DNA of 64,000 bases from MAG-121220-bin8 sp965655865 (GTDB taxonomy: Bacteria > Bacteroidota > Bacteroidia > Flavobacteriales > Flavobacteriaceae): assembly GCA_965655865.1 (NCBI GenBank), contig CBFHJJ010000002.1:101831-165830 (forward strand), read 5' to 3'. The number at the start of each line of letters is the position of its first letter. The first letter of the stretch is position 1. Below the pieces are notes generated by a model, which worked only from the letters and a program-made list of their open reading frames with translations, searched no databases and was not told the DNA's origin. The translations under genes and the position numbers were made by a program. This document shows, piece after piece, positions 1 through 9,513 of this stretch.

Positions 1-1
1 T

Positions 2-1759
2 TTAATAAACCCATCTGATTTAAAACTTTATTTAGAAGATGCCAACACGGTAATGTTTGAAACTCCAATTATTGGAGCTCAAGTTTTTAGAAGTGATGAT
101 GGGGGGTTGAACTGGACTTTGAAAAATTCGTATTATTTAGATAGACTATATAATACTTATGGATATTATTTTGGAAAAGTACATGTTTCTCCGCTTAATA
201 AGGATCATATTTATATATATGGAGTCCCTTTTATAAAATCTGTTGACGGCGGTGTCACTTATAAATCAATTGATTACTCTAATGTTCATGTAGATCATCA
301 TGATTTATGGATAAATCCCAAAAACCCTAATCATCTAATAAACGGGAACGATGGAGGTGTTAATATTAGTTACGACAACGGCGAAAATTGGTTAAAATTA
401 AATCAACCAAGTGTCGGACAATTTTATACTATCAATGTAGATAATGAAGTACCGTATAATGTTTATGGAGGCCTTCAAGACAATGGAGTATGGATGGCAA
501 ATAGTAATTCTGTAGAAAGCTTAAGATGGCATCAAACTGGACAAAACAATTGGAGATCTATTATGGGAGGTGACGGTATGCAGGTTCAAATTGATAATAG
601 AGATTCTAATATTATATACACAGGGTCTCAGTTCGGAGTTTATTACAGAATTGACAAATCTAAAAGAACATACATAAAACCTAAACACGACTTGGGTGAG
701 TCGCCTCTTAGATTTAATTGGCAAACTCCTATTTTGCTCTCTTCACACAATCAAGACATATTGTATTTGGGGAGTAATAAACTTCATACTTCTTACAATA
801 GAGGGGATAAATGGTCTTTTAAATCTAAGGATTTAACAAATGGAATTAAAAAAGGGAATGTTCCCTATGGCACATTGTCATCAATTGATGAATCGATTTT
901 TAAATTTGGAAAACTAGTTACTGGATCCGATGATGGCTTAGTTCAATTATCATCAGACGGTGGGAATAATTGGAAAATTATTTCTAATGACTTACCTAAA
1001 AATTTGTGGGTTAGCAGAGTAGTTTTTTCAAAGCATAAAGAAAACAGGATTTATGTCACTTTAAACGGATATAGATTTGATGATTTTAAACCTTATGTTT
1101 TTGTAACTGAAGATAATGGCGAAAACTGGAAATCTTTACATTCAAAGTTGCCAATTTCATCTGTTAATGTAATAAAAGAGGATCCATATTACGAAGACTT
1201 ACTTTATCTAGGAACTGATAATGGTTTATACATGAGTTTTGATAAAGGATCGAGTTGGAATTCTTTTAAACAAGGTTTGCAAAAAGTAGCTACACATGAT
1301 TTAGTTATTCAAAAAAGAGCAAAAGATTTATTAATCGCTACACATGGAAGATCAATTTATAAAATGGATTTGTCTATTATTTATTCTTTTCTTGAAAAGA
1401 GAAATTTAAAACAAAATCATTATATAATTCCAAACGATATTAATTTTTCGTCAAGATGGGGAAAAAGAACATACAATTGGTCGGAGTTTAATTTGCCTGG
1501 CCATTACTTTAATTTATATTCTATCAAAGATCAATCCCTAACTATGAAACTTTTAGACAGTGATAAAAGTTTAATTTATAAAATGAAATTAATCTTAGAA
1601 GAGGGCTTTCAAAAAGTAGAATTACCGATGGTATATCCAAATAAAAAAATGGCCAAAAAAAATAAAGTTGAAAAATCAGCTAATGGAGAATTTTATTTGA
1701 AAAAGGGACAATATGAAATAGTAATAGACGATGTTTCAGAAAAGTTTGATATAAAATAA
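2..1759 (+). CDS. BNR/VPS10-type repeat protein, 3' part (5' end outside window)
   Basis: The reading frame is open from base 2, so the first methionine (base 53) is internal and the true start lies upstream. About 585 codons are visible. The protein carries repeated Asp-box motifs of the form S-x-D-x-G-x-x-W (for example SDDGGLNW, SYDNGENW, TEDNGENW, SFDKGSSW), each marking a blade of a beta-propeller as in sortilin/VPS10 and bacterial 'BNR-repeat glycosyl hydrolase' proteins. A propeller-free C-terminal region of about 120 residues follows the last Asp-box and ends in a Lys-rich stretch. Proteins of this type in Bacteroidota are usually large and exported, and their substrate is mostly unknown; enzymatic activity should not be assumed from the name. 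No catalytic signature is recognised here. It is followed after 70 bases by sdhC, which has its own promoter, so the two are probably not one operon. Confidence 0.85.
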   Translation, partial: LINPSDLKLYLEDANTVMFETPIIGAQVFRSDDGGLNWTLKNSYYLDRLYNTYGYYFGKVHVSPLNKDHIYIYGVPFIKSVDGGVTYKSIDYSNVHVDHHDLWINPKNPNHLINGNDGGVNISYDNGENWLKLNQPSVGQFYTINVDNEVPYNVYGGLQDNGVWMANSNSVESLRWHQTGQNNWRSIMGGDGMQVQIDNRDSNIIYTGSQFGVYYRIDKSKRTYIKPKHDLGESPLRFNWQTPILLSSHNQDILYLGSNKLHTSYNRGDKWSFKSKDLTNGIKKGNVPYGTLSSIDESIFKFGKLVTGSDDGLVQLSSDGGNNWKIISNDLPKNLWVSRVVFSKHKENRIYVTLNGYRFDDFKPYVFVTEDNGENWKSLHSKLPISSVNVIKEDPYYEDLLYLGTDNGLYMSFDKGSSWNSFKQGLQKVATHDLVIQKRAKDLLIATHGRSIYKMDLSIIYSFLEKRNLKQNHYIIPNDINFSSRWGKRTYNWSEFNLPGHYFNLYSIKDQSLTMKLLDSDKSLIYKMKLILEEGFQKVELPMVYPNKKMAKKNKVEKSANGEFYLKKGQYEIVIDDVSEKFDIK

Positions 1760-1773
1760 ATGTTAAGTTTTTA

Positions 1774-1804
1774 TTGCCTTGTATCGGCTCATAGGTTAAT
1801 TTTG
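1774..1804 (+). promoter_or_regulatory. Promoter of sdhCAB (TTG-N20-TAATTTTG)
   Basis: A Bacteroidota-type -7 box TAATTTTG lies at 1797-1804, with a TTG at 1774-1776 as the -33 element, 20 bases apart. The expected transcript start is about 1808, giving a leader of about 22 nt before the sdhC ATG at 1830. No competing motif is seen in the 70-base gap. Confidence 0.6.
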
Positions 1805-1829
1805 TTTTGTAATTATTTATAATTCATTA

Positions 1830-2489
1830 ATGAGTAACGTAATTCAAGCTTCAATAATTAAAAAAATAGCAATGGCTGTTTCAGGGCTTTTTTTAATTAT
1901 TTTCCTATTTCAACATTTTATTATCAATATTACCTCTGTTTTTAGTGAATCAATTTTTAATCAATTTTCACACTTTATGGGATCAAATTTTGTTGTACAA
2001 TTTATCGCACAACCAATTTTAATTTTTGGAGTAATTTTTCATTTTGTTATGGGGTTTGTTTTAGATTTCCAAAATAGATCTTCAAGAAAAATAAAGTATG
2101 TAAAGTATAAGGGTTCAAGTAATGCAAGTTGGATGTCTAGAAATATGATTATTTCTGGGGCTGTAGTCTTATCATTTTTAATTTTACATTTTTATGATTT
2201 TTGGATTCCAGAAATGAATTATAAGTATGTAGAGTTTTTGCCTGATGATCCAAATAGATATTATGATGAACTCTCTCACAAATTTGAAGATTTGGTGAAA
2301 GTTGTCTTATACGTTATTTCTTTTGGATTCTTATCTCTTCACCTTTTGCACGGTTTTTCTTCTGCTTTTCAGTCAATGGGCATCAATAATAAATATAATT
2401 ATATAGTTAAAACTTTTACTATTGTGTATGCAATAGGAATTCCACTAGGATTTAGTTTTATTGCAATTTTCCATTATTTAAATCATTAG
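1830..2489 (+). CDS. sdhC: Succinate dehydrogenase cytochrome b subunit (Bacteroidota type)
   Basis: This 219-residue membrane protein is the haem b anchor that passes electrons between SdhAB and menaquinone. About five hydrophobic segments are visible (near residues 12-35, 55-78, 105-125, 158-180 and 195-216), with histidines inside or beside them (for example in FLFQHF, ILHFYDFW and LHLLHGF) that suit di-haem ligation. The early motif KKIAMAVSGLFLIIFLF is typical of the single-chain b558 family of Bacteroidota and Epsilonproteobacteria, which uses one anchor protein instead of separate SdhC and SdhD. It is the first gene of sdhCAB, with sdhA starting 3 bases after its stop. The ATG at 1830 fits the promoter at 1774-1804. 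Confidence 0.93.
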   Translation: MSNVIQASIIKKIAMAVSGLFLIIFLFQHFIINITSVFSESIFNQFSHFMGSNFVVQFIAQPILIFGVIFHFVMGFVLDFQNRSSRKIKYVKYKGSSNASWMSRNMIISGAVVLSFLILHFYDFWIPEMNYKYVEFLPDDPNRYYDELSHKFEDLVKVVLYVISFGFLSLHLLHGFSSAFQSMGINNKYNYIVKTFTIVYAIGIPLGFSFIAIFHYLNH

Positions 2490-2492
2490 GAT

Positions 2493-4496
2493 ATGTCCAA
2501 AGTAAACGCTAAAATTCCTGAAGGTCCAATCTCAAAAAAATGGACAAACCATAAGAACAATATACGTTTAGTAAGTCCTGCTAATAAAAGACAAATAGAT
2601 GTAATTGTCGTTGGAACTGGCTTAGCTGGAGGTTCTGCTGCTGCTACTTTAGCTGAATTAGGCTACAATGTTAAAGCGTTTTGTTTTCAAGATTCGCCTC
2701 GAAGAGCTCATTCAATTGCAGCTCAAGGAGGAATTAATGCTGCAAAAAATTATCAGGGTGACGGAGATTCAATTCACAGGCTTTTTTATGATACTGTCAA
2801 GGGAGGAGATTATAGATCAAGAGAAGCAAATGTATATAGATTAGCTGAAGTATCAGCAAATATTATAGACCAGTGTGTAGCTCAAGGTGTCCCTTTTGCT
2901 AGAGACTACGGAGGACTCTTAGATAATAGATCGTTTGGAGGAGTTTTGGTTTCAAGGACATTTTACGCTAAAGGACAAACAGGTCAACAATTATTACTTG
3001 GAGCTTATTCTGCTATGAATAGACAAGTTGCCAGAGGAAAAATCCAAATGTTTAATAGACATGAAATGATGGATCTAGTTAAAGTAGATGGTAAAGCCAG
3101 AGGAATTATTACTAGAAATCTGATCAACGGAGAAATTGAAAGACACTCAGCTCATGCTGTAGTTATAGCTTCAGGAGGTTATGGAAACTTATTTTATTTA
3201 TCAACAAATGCAATGGGAAGTAATGTTTCTGCTTCATGGAAAATACATAAAAAAGGTGCGTATTTTGCCAATCCATGTTTTACTCAAATTCACCCTACTT
3301 GTATTCCTGTTTCTGGAGATCATCAATCAAAATTAACTTTGATGTCAGAGTCTCTTAGAAATGATGGTAGAATCTGGGTCCCAAAATCAAAAAGTGATTC
3401 AGTTGCCATTAGAGAAGGAAGGTTAAAACCAGTAGATTTAACTGAGGATAAGAGAGACTATTATTTGGAAAGAAGATATCCTGCCTTTGGAAATTTGGTT
3501 CCACGAGATGTAGCTTCTAGAGCTGCAAAAGAAAGATGTGATTCAGGTTTTGGAATAAATAAAACTGGTGAAGCTGTGTTTTTAGACTTTGCCTCCGCTA
3601 TATTAAGATACGGAAAAGAAAAAGCTCATTTAAAAGGATTAGATGAAGATAATTTAAGTTTAGTTAAAGATTTAGGAAAAGAGGTGATAAAATCAAAATA
3701 CGGAAACTTATTTCAGATGTACGAAAAGATAGTTGATCAAAATCCGTATGAAACTCCAATGATGATTTATCCTGCAGTTCATTACACTATGGGGGGTGTT
3801 TGGGTTGATTATAATTTAATGACCACAATTCCAGGATGTTTTGCAATTGGGGAAGCTAATTTTTCTGATCATGGAGCTAATCGACTGGGAGCCTCTGCGC
3901 TTATGCAAGGATTAGCAGATGGATATTTTGTTCTACCATACACAATAGGAGATTATTTAGCTGATGATATTAGGACTGGTTCAATTTCTACAGATTGTAA
4001 AGAATTTGAAGAAGCCGAAAAAGCTGTTAAAAATAAAATAGAATTATTGATCAATAATAATGGCGATAAAAGTGTAGATTATTTTCATAAAAAATTAGGT
4101 AAAATTATTTGGAATAAATGCGGAATGTCTAGAAATGAGAAAGAACTAAAAGAAGCTATCAAAGAAATTCAATTGCTTAGAAAAGATTTTTATAAAAATG
4201 TTTCTATACCTGGTTCTAAAGATTCTTTTAACGAACCTTTAGCAAAAGCAGTTAGGGTTTCAGACTTTCTTGAATTAGGAGAATTGTTTGCTAAAGACGC
4301 TTTAGAAAGATCGGAGTCATGTGGAGGACACTTTAGGGAAGAATCTCAAACTAAAGAGGGGGAAGCTTTAAGAGATGACAAAAACTTTACTTTTGTTTCT
4401 GCCTGGGAAAATAAAGGGGAACCTTCAGAAGCTGTTTTACATAAAGAAGATTTGATTTATGAAAATATAGAACTAAAAACTAGATCTTATAAATAG
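2493..4496 (+). CDS. sdhA: Succinate dehydrogenase / fumarate reductase flavoprotein subunit
   Basis: This is the 667-residue catalytic subunit that oxidises succinate to fumarate with covalently bound FAD, on the cytoplasmic face of the inner membrane. The FAD-binding dinucleotide fold is at about residues 36-50 ([17 protein letters not shown]). The [15 protein letters not shown] segment contains the histidine that normally links to FAD, and HPTCIP and the [18 protein letters not shown] block build the active site. The length and sequence match the long Bacteroidota form. The gene is tightly packed between sdhC (3-base gap) and sdhB (1-base gap), so the three are almost certainly co-transcribed. 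All family hallmarks look intact. Confidence 0.96.
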   Translation: MSKVNAKIPEGPISKKWTNHKNNIRLVSPANKRQIDVIVVGTGLAGGSAAATLAELGYNVKAFCFQDSPRRAHSIAAQGGINAAKNYQGDGDSIHRLFYDTVKGGDYRSREANVYRLAEVSANIIDQCVAQGVPFARDYGGLLDNRSFGGVLVSRTFYAKGQTGQQLLLGAYSAMNRQVARGKIQMFNRHEMMDLVKVDGKARGIITRNLINGEIERHSAHAVVIASGGYGNLFYLSTNAMGSNVSASWKIHKKGAYFANPCFTQIHPTCIPVSGDHQSKLTLMSESLRNDGRIWVPKSKSDSVAIREGRLKPVDLTEDKRDYYLERRYPAFGNLVPRDVASRAAKERCDSGFGINKTGEAVFLDFASAILRYGKEKAHLKGLDEDNLSLVKDLGKEVIKSKYGNLFQMYEKIVDQNPYETPMMIYPAVHYTMGGVWVDYNLMTTIPGCFAIGEANFSDHGANRLGASALMQGLADGYFVLPYTIGDYLADDIRTGSISTDCKEFEEAEKAVKNKIELLINNNGDKSVDYFHKKLGKIIWNKCGMSRNEKELKEAIKEIQLLRKDFYKNVSIPGSKDSFNEPLAKAVRVSDFLELGELFAKDALERSESCGGHFREESQTKEGEALRDDKNFTFVSAWENKGEPSEAVLHKEDLIYENIELKTRSYK

Positions 4497-4497
4497 G

Positions 4498-5244
4498 ATG
4501 AAACTTAAATTAAAAATTTGGCGTCAAAAAAACTCTAACGATAAAGGTAAAATTGTTTCTTATGACATAGAAAATATTTCACCTGACATGTCATTTTTAG
4601 AAATGATGGATGTTCTCAACGAACAATTGACATCTAAAGGAATTGATCCTGTAGCATTTGATCATGATTGTAGAGAAGGAATATGCGGTTCTTGCTCTAT
4701 GTTTATTAATGGGGAAGCGCATGGACCAGACAGACTCGTAACAACATGTCAGTTACACATGAGAAAATTTAAAGATGGAGACACAATCCATATAGAACCA
4801 TTTAGAGCAAATTCTTTTCCAGTTATTAAAGATTTAGTTGTAGATCGTTCATCATTTGATAGAATTCAACATGCTGGAGGCTATATTTCCATAAACACAT
4901 CAGGAAATACTCAAGATGCTAATGCTATTCCAATAGAAAAAAATAGTGCTGATAAAGCATTTGATGCGGCTACTTGTATTGGATGTGGAGCTTGTGTAGC
5001 TACTTGTAAAAATTCAAGCGCAATGTTATTTGTTTCGGCTAAAGTATCTCAGTTTTCTCTTCTTCCCCAAGGAAAAGTAGAGGCTAATGATAGAGTTTTA
5101 AATATGGTAAAACAAATGGATGAAGAAGGGTTTGGCAACTGCACAAACACTGGTGCGTGCGAAGTAGAATGCCCTAAAGGAATTTCACTGGAAAATATTG
5201 CAAGAATGAACAGAGATTTCTTGAAAGCTAAAATTTCCTCTTAA
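4498..5244 (+). CDS. sdhB: Succinate dehydrogenase iron-sulfur subunit
   Basis: This 248-residue subunit carries electrons from FAD to the cytochrome b anchor through three iron-sulfur clusters. The N-terminal plant-ferredoxin-like domain has the [2Fe-2S] ligands in [19 protein letters not shown] and the following TCQLH. The C-terminal domain has [13 protein letters not shown] for the [4Fe-4S] cluster and [15 protein letters not shown] for the last cluster. It is the third and last gene of sdhCAB. The stop at 5242-5244 is only 10 bases from the end of the convergent paraoxonase-like gene; there is no strong terminator, only a 5-bp hairpin (5243-5256) followed by a T-run. Confidence 0.96.
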   Translation: MKLKLKIWRQKNSNDKGKIVSYDIENISPDMSFLEMMDVLNEQLTSKGIDPVAFDHDCREGICGSCSMFINGEAHGPDRLVTTCQLHMRKFKDGDTIHIEPFRANSFPVIKDLVVDRSSFDRIQHAGGYISINTSGNTQDANAIPIEKNSADKAFDAATCIGCGACVATCKNSSAMLFVSAKVSQFSLLPQGKVEANDRVLNMVKQMDEEGFGNCTNTGACEVECPKGISLENIARMNRDFLKAKISS

Positions 5245-5254
5245 ATCTAAAGAT

Positions 5255-6286
5255 TTATTTTTTTAATATAAGAAAATAATCATCCATTACATTTCCCATT
5301 AGAATTAGATTTCCAAAAGGTGCGGCAACTGTAGATCCAGACATAGCTTTACCTTTTTCTAAATATATGTTTTCTTTAATGTAATTGTTCTTTTCAATGT
5401 ATTTAATAGAAATAATTTCTGAGGGTGCAAACTCGTTATTACCTTTTGAATATGAATTAAAATGAAGAAGATTTGGATGAGCTCCTATCCAAAGCGTATT
5501 GTCTAAATCAAATTCAATATTATCCACACCTGTTCCACAGTAAATATTTTCAACAAAGGATAAAGAATTATCATTATTTTTTTTAAATACTTTTATATAA
5601 AATTTTCTAGGGGAAGCCACAAAAATTAAATCTTTGTTTGAATTATAATTAATCCCATTAGCAAATGATATTCCATTTGCAACTTCTTTGAATTTTAATC
5701 CATCAAAAAAAACAACATTTGAAATAGGGAGTCCTAAATAATCTTCAGCTAAACGTAATATTCCATATTTGTATTTGTGATCGTTAGTAAAATACAGACT
5801 ATTTTCATTAATTAAAACAACATCGTTAGGACTTAAAATCATCGGATTATCAAGCGTTTTTGAATGAGTGAGTTTAGTTCCAATTAATTTAAAAATTTCT
5901 ATGTATTCTTTTTCAATGGTATGATTCACAACAGCAATAGTAGTAATGCTGTCTGTTTTGAAAATTGAAATTCCATGAGGAGCAAATGGTTTATTAAAAT
6001 CTTTTGTTAGAAGAACAGGTTTTGATTCAATTTTTTTTAAGTCAATATAATATAGGCCTCCTTCTTCTTGTTCATTTGCGGGAAAAGTTTTTCTTTTTGT
6101 TGAAGATACTATAGCAAAACTATCAATGTGATTTATTGTAATGTCTTCTGCTCCAACAATATTTATTTTAGTTAAAACCTCTCCTTCAAACTTATTTTCA
6201 ATTATTCTAAAATAACCTGTACTCCAAAAAATATTAAATATATATAGCCCAAGAATAACTAAAATTAAGATTGAAATTTTTTTCAT
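5255..6286 (-). CDS. Paraoxonase/arylesterase-like six-bladed propeller protein
   Basis: This 343-residue protein resembles animal paraoxonases (PON) from end to end. By recall alignment, all main PON1 calcium and catalytic positions are present: GAED (E53), PHGIS (H115), VNHTIE (H134 of the His dyad), SPNDVV (N168), FTNDH, FANGIN (N224) and VDNIEFD (D269/N270), ending with the GSTVA segment. The family hydrolyses lactones and aryl esters. One hydrophobic segment at residues 4-20 suggests a signal anchor, as in animal PONs, so the enzyme probably faces the periplasm. It overlaps the upstream lipoprotein gene by 4 bases (ATGA), so they are translationally coupled. Family assignment is firm; the substrate (for example acyl-homoserine lactones or other lactones) is not determined by sequence. 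Confidence 0.82.
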   Translation of the reverse strand: MKKISILILVILGLYIFNIFWSTGYFRIIENKFEGEVLTKINIVGAEDITINHIDSFAIVSSTKRKTFPANEQEEGGLYYIDLKKIESKPVLLTKDFNKPFAPHGISIFKTDSITTIAVVNHTIEKEYIEIFKLIGTKLTHSKTLDNPMILSPNDVVLINENSLYFTNDHKYKYGILRLAEDYLGLPISNVVFFDGLKFKEVANGISFANGINYNSNKDLIFVASPRKFYIKVFKKNNDNSLSFVENIYCGTGVDNIEFDLDNTLWIGAHPNLLHFNSYSKGNNEFAPSEIISIKYIEKNNYIKENIYLEKGKAMSGSTVAAPFGNLILMGNVMDDYFLILKK

Positions 6287-7881
6287 TCAACGACAATTTT
6301 TTCTTCAAGGATCCAATTTGCTCTAATTATAAATTCTTCTTTGAAGTGAAACACCTTTTCAGGCTGTATTCTATTTAAAAAGTTTCCAGTATCCCAAATT
6401 TTATTTTTGTTTTTATCAAAAATGACTTTCACAAAATAATTAGCGGGCTTTAAATACTCGAAAATACAAGGATCATTATAAGAGTTTAATATTTTTTTTC
6501 TAATTACTTCATCTTTATTGTTGGTTAAATGAATTATTATGGGATATTCTTTAACATTACTAATTCCAAGCTTTAATGTTCCGTAATCTGATCTGCTTTT
6601 AGTCTTAAACTTATAACTTATTGTATCGTTTGTAGTTTCTAAAAAATCAGTGAAAGCATCTGGATATAGGTTAACGATATAACTGTCATTTGGTAATAAT
6701 TCAAAATCAAAATTTATATCAAACTTGTTTTTATCTAATTTAGTTGTAAAAGGAATTAAAAGAGAATCTTTATTTAAAATATTAATTTGGTCTTTATTTA
6801 TATTAGTTATAGGAATATTACTATATATTTTAAATTTTTCATTGAGCTCTAAAACTGATTTTGTTGACGGATTAAGCACTAAAGAGTCTTTTTCCATTTC
6901 TTTAAACTTCAATGTAAACTTTTCTTCATAAGCTGGCGATTTGACAATAAATTTCAAAGAATCGTATTCTTTATTTTTAAACCAATAATTTAAAGTATCA
7001 GAATCTCTATTTTTAGTTATAACGGATTCTATTTTTTTTTGGTCAATTAATTCTATTTCAACATCCTTATAATTTCCTTTAAACCCAAATCCTATTCTGT
7101 TTTCTGTTTCTAAAAAAGGTTTAAAACTTTTAAAAGGAATTCTTTCTTTAAATAATTTTATTTTGATACTGTCCTTAATAGGCAAATCAATGAATTCATC
7201 AACAAATCCAATTTTTTCAAATTCAGGATCAAATTTATAATTACTGTTTTCATCCTTTATTGCTAACAATAAATATTTTCCTTTTTTTAAATTGGTCATT
7301 TTAAAGCTGGTTGAGTCAAGGGAACTCCCTACATAATTTGGCAAACCATTATATATTATGGAATCATTATAATTTTCATTTATTGGATATAAAAAAGTTG
7401 AAATAAAATCGTCAGATTTTCTTTTAAAAGAACTTGTAATATTTCCTGAAATATATAGCGAATCAATATATTCACCGGTCGAAAAAGCGTAACTAAAAAA
7501 AGGAAGTTTATTCTCTTCATTATTATCTACCACACTTTGACCAAAATTAAAAACATATGTACTGTTTTCGTCAAGTTTTTCTTTAATGTCAATTTGAATA
7601 TATTTTGACGCCCCAGACTGAGGGCTAATTGAATAAAAACTTTTGTCAAGAGGAGGAGAAACAACAAGTTGTTTTCTAAAGTCTTTGAGTTTTATGTATT
7701 CGTTAAAATAAAGCCTAATCCTATCATCATTAAAATAAACTGAATTCTCTGCTGGCTCAGCATTTAAAAGAATTGGGGGATCTTCATCCTCAGGCCCTCC
7801 ATCTGGAATTCCTCTTTTAGCACAATTAATTAATGATGAACAAATTATAACCAGAAAAATTAATTTTATTTTTTTCATCAC
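6283..7881 (-). CDS. Lipoprotein with N-terminal bacterial Ig-like (Big_5/SbsA-type) domain
   Basis: The 532-residue product begins with a lipoprotein signal peptide ending in the lipobox SLINC (about residues 16-20). CAKRGIPDGGPEDEDPP then leads into an Ig-like domain of the SbsA/Big_5 type (about residues 35-135), with the typical 'PAENSVYFNDDRIRLYFNE' pattern. The rest is beta-rich and probably contains further Ig-like or CNA-B-like folds, including a late segment GTLKLGISNV with an FDKNKNKIWDTGNF stretch typical of this Flavobacteriia family. It is probably anchored to the outer membrane; no function is established. The gene is followed by the paraoxonase-like gene with a 4-base overlap. 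It is divergent from glyS, with 95 bases between the two chosen starts. Confidence 0.8.
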   Translation of the reverse strand: MMKKIKLIFLVIICSSLINCAKRGIPDGGPEDEDPPILLNAEPAENSVYFNDDRIRLYFNEYIKLKDFRKQLVVSPPLDKSFYSISPQSGASKYIQIDIKEKLDENSTYVFNFGQSVVDNNEENKLPFFSYAFSTGEYIDSLYISGNITSSFKRKSDDFISTFLYPINENYNDSIIYNGLPNYVGSSLDSTSFKMTNLKKGKYLLLAIKDENSNYKFDPEFEKIGFVDEFIDLPIKDSIKIKLFKERIPFKSFKPFLETENRIGFGFKGNYKDVEIELIDQKKIESVITKNRDSDTLNYWFKNKEYDSLKFIVKSPAYEEKFTLKFKEMEKDSLVLNPSTKSVLELNEKFKIYSNIPITNINKDQINILNKDSLLIPFTTKLDKNKFDINFDFELLPNDSYIVNLYPDAFTDFLETTNDTISYKFKTKSRSDYGTLKLGISNVKEYPIIIHLTNNKDEVIRKKILNSYNDPCIFEYLKPANYFVKVIFDKNKNKIWDTGNFLNRIQPEKVFHFKEEFIIRANWILEEKIVVE

Positions 7882-7964
7882 TTGTAATAGATAAGCAAAA
7901 TAACAATTATTTTTTCTATTTCTATTTTAATTGAATAAATAGAATTTATATAAAATTTAACTCT

Positions 7965-7972
7965 TATTTTTG
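7965..7972 (+). promoter_or_regulatory. -7 box TATTTTTG of glyS, 4 nt from the second ATG
   Basis: The box TATTTTTG ends one base before the first ATG (7974) and four bases before the second ATG (7977) of glyS. Transcription would therefore start at about the start codon itself. A good -33 TTG at normal spacing is not visible, so this rests on the -7 box and its position. Confidence 0.45.
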
Positions 7973-7976
7973 TATG

Positions 7977-9512
7977 ATGAGCAAAGAAGATATATTTAAA
8001 AAAGTAATTTCTCACGCAAAAGAATATGGATTTGTTTTTCAGTCTAGCGAAATCTATGACGGATTGAGTGCGGTTTATGACTATGGCCAAAATGGAACAG
8101 ATCTTAAAAATAATATTAAGAATTATTGGTTAAAGGCAATGGTTCAGTTAAATGACAATATAGTTAATATAGATTCGGCTATTTTAATGCACCCTAAAAT
8201 ATGGAAAGCCTCTGGTCACGTAGACGCATTTAATGACCCTTTAATTGATAATAAAGATTCAAAAAAAAGATATAGAGCTGATGTTCTAATTGAAGAATAC
8301 CTTTCTAAAATTGAGAACAAAGTTCAAAAAGAAATTTCAAAAGCAAAAAAAAGGTTTGGTGAAAATTTTGATCAAAAACAGTTTGTTTCTACAAATCCAA
8401 GAGTTTTAAATTATAAAAATAAGATCGCAGAAGTCACTACAATTTTCACTAAATCTTTAGAAAATGATGACCTTAAAGCTTTAAAAAAGCTAATAGAAGA
8501 TTTAGAAATAGCATGTCCTGTCTCAGGGTCTAAAAATTGGACGGAGGTAAAACAATTCAACTTAATGTTTGGAACTAAGCTAGGAGCATCTACTGAAAAC
8601 GCTATGGATCTTTATCTAAGACCTGAGACCGCTCAAGGGATTTTCGTTAATTTTTTAAACGTTCAAAAAACTAGTAGATTAAAAATTCCTTTTGGAATAG
8701 CGCAAATAGGTAAAGCATTTAGAAATGAAATTGTTGCAAGACAATTTATTTTCAGAATGAGAGAGTTTGAACAGATGGAAATGCAGTTTTTTATTAAACC
8801 AGGCACTCAAAAGGAATGGTACACTAAATGGAAAGAAAATAGACTGGCATGGCACCTTTCACTAGGCTTAGGAGAAGATAATTACAGGTTTCACGACCAT
8901 GATAAGCTTGCTCATTATGCCGACGCAGCATGTGATATTGAATTTAATTTTCCATTTGGGTTTAAAGAATTAGAGGGCATTCATTCCAGAACTGACTTTG
9001 ACCTTTCTAGCCATGAAAAATTTTCATCAAAAAAAATAAAATATTTTGATACAATTGATAATGAAAGTTACACCCCATATGTTTTAGAAACATCGATAGG
9101 TTTAGATAGAATGTTTTTAGCAGTTTTTTCAAAATCTTTAACTGAAGAAAAACTTGATGATGGATCCCTAAGGACTGTTTTAAAATTCCCTAAAATTCTC
9201 GCTCCTAAAAAAGTTGCAGTTCTTCCTCTTTTAAAAAAAGACGGTCTTCCTGAACTATCAAAAAAAATATTAGAAGAATTTAAATGGGATTATAATTCTG
9301 TTTATGATGAAAAAGATGCTATTGGGAGAAGATACAGAAGGCAAGACGCTTTAGGCACCCCATTTTGTTTGACTGTAGATCATCAATCACTTGAAGACGG
9401 AACAATAACTATAAGAGATAGAGATACAATGAAACAACAAAGGTTAACTGTCCAACAAATAAAAAATAAAATCTCCTCTGAACTTGATTTAAAATCATGG
9501 TTAACGTTCTAG
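7977..9512 (+). CDS. glyS: Glycyl-tRNA synthetase (single-chain, class II)
   Basis: This enzyme charges tRNA-Gly with glycine; it is the homodimeric form of about 510 residues found in Bacteroidota, Archaea and eukaryotes, not the alpha2-beta2 form. Class II features are present: motif 2-like RNEIVARQFIFRMREFEQME, the ETAQGIF loop, and the motif 3 segment ETSIGLDRMF. A C-terminal anticodon-binding domain follows (from about residue 410, LAPKKVAVLPLL). The frame has two in-frame ATGs at 7974 and 7977. I chose the second because relatives start with a similar short MxK(x)ED segment and because the -7 box at 7965-7972 then sits 4 nt upstream, as in panD. xthA follows with a 1-base gap. Confidence 0.95.
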   Translation: MSKEDIFKKVISHAKEYGFVFQSSEIYDGLSAVYDYGQNGTDLKNNIKNYWLKAMVQLNDNIVNIDSAILMHPKIWKASGHVDAFNDPLIDNKDSKKRYRADVLIEEYLSKIENKVQKEISKAKKRFGENFDQKQFVSTNPRVLNYKNKIAEVTTIFTKSLENDDLKALKKLIEDLEIACPVSGSKNWTEVKQFNLMFGTKLGASTENAMDLYLRPETAQGIFVNFLNVQKTSRLKIPFGIAQIGKAFRNEIVARQFIFRMREFEQMEMQFFIKPGTQKEWYTKWKENRLAWHLSLGLGEDNYRFHDHDKLAHYADAACDIEFNFPFGFKELEGIHSRTDFDLSSHEKFSSKKIKYFDTIDNESYTPYVLETSIGLDRMFLAVFSKSLTEEKLDDGSLRTVLKFPKILAPKKVAVLPLLKKDGLPELSKKILEEFKWDYNSVYDEKDAIGRRYRRQDALGTPFCLTVDHQSLEDGTITIRDRDTMKQQRLTVQQIKNKISSELDLKSWLTF

Positions 9513-9513
9513 A

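Noticed and set aside
53..55. ATG as the start of the first gene
   Set aside because: The frame is open upstream to base 2 and the residues there continue the protein pattern, so the gene starts outside the window.
5243..5264. Bidirectional terminator between sdhB and the paraoxonase-like gene
   Set aside because: Only a 5-bp AT-rich stem followed by T residues; such patterns are frequent in AT-rich DNA, so it is not listed as a feature.
7878..8090. Minus-strand reading frame over the start of glyS
   Set aside because: It lies opposite well-supported coding sequence, has low-complexity composition and no family resemblance.
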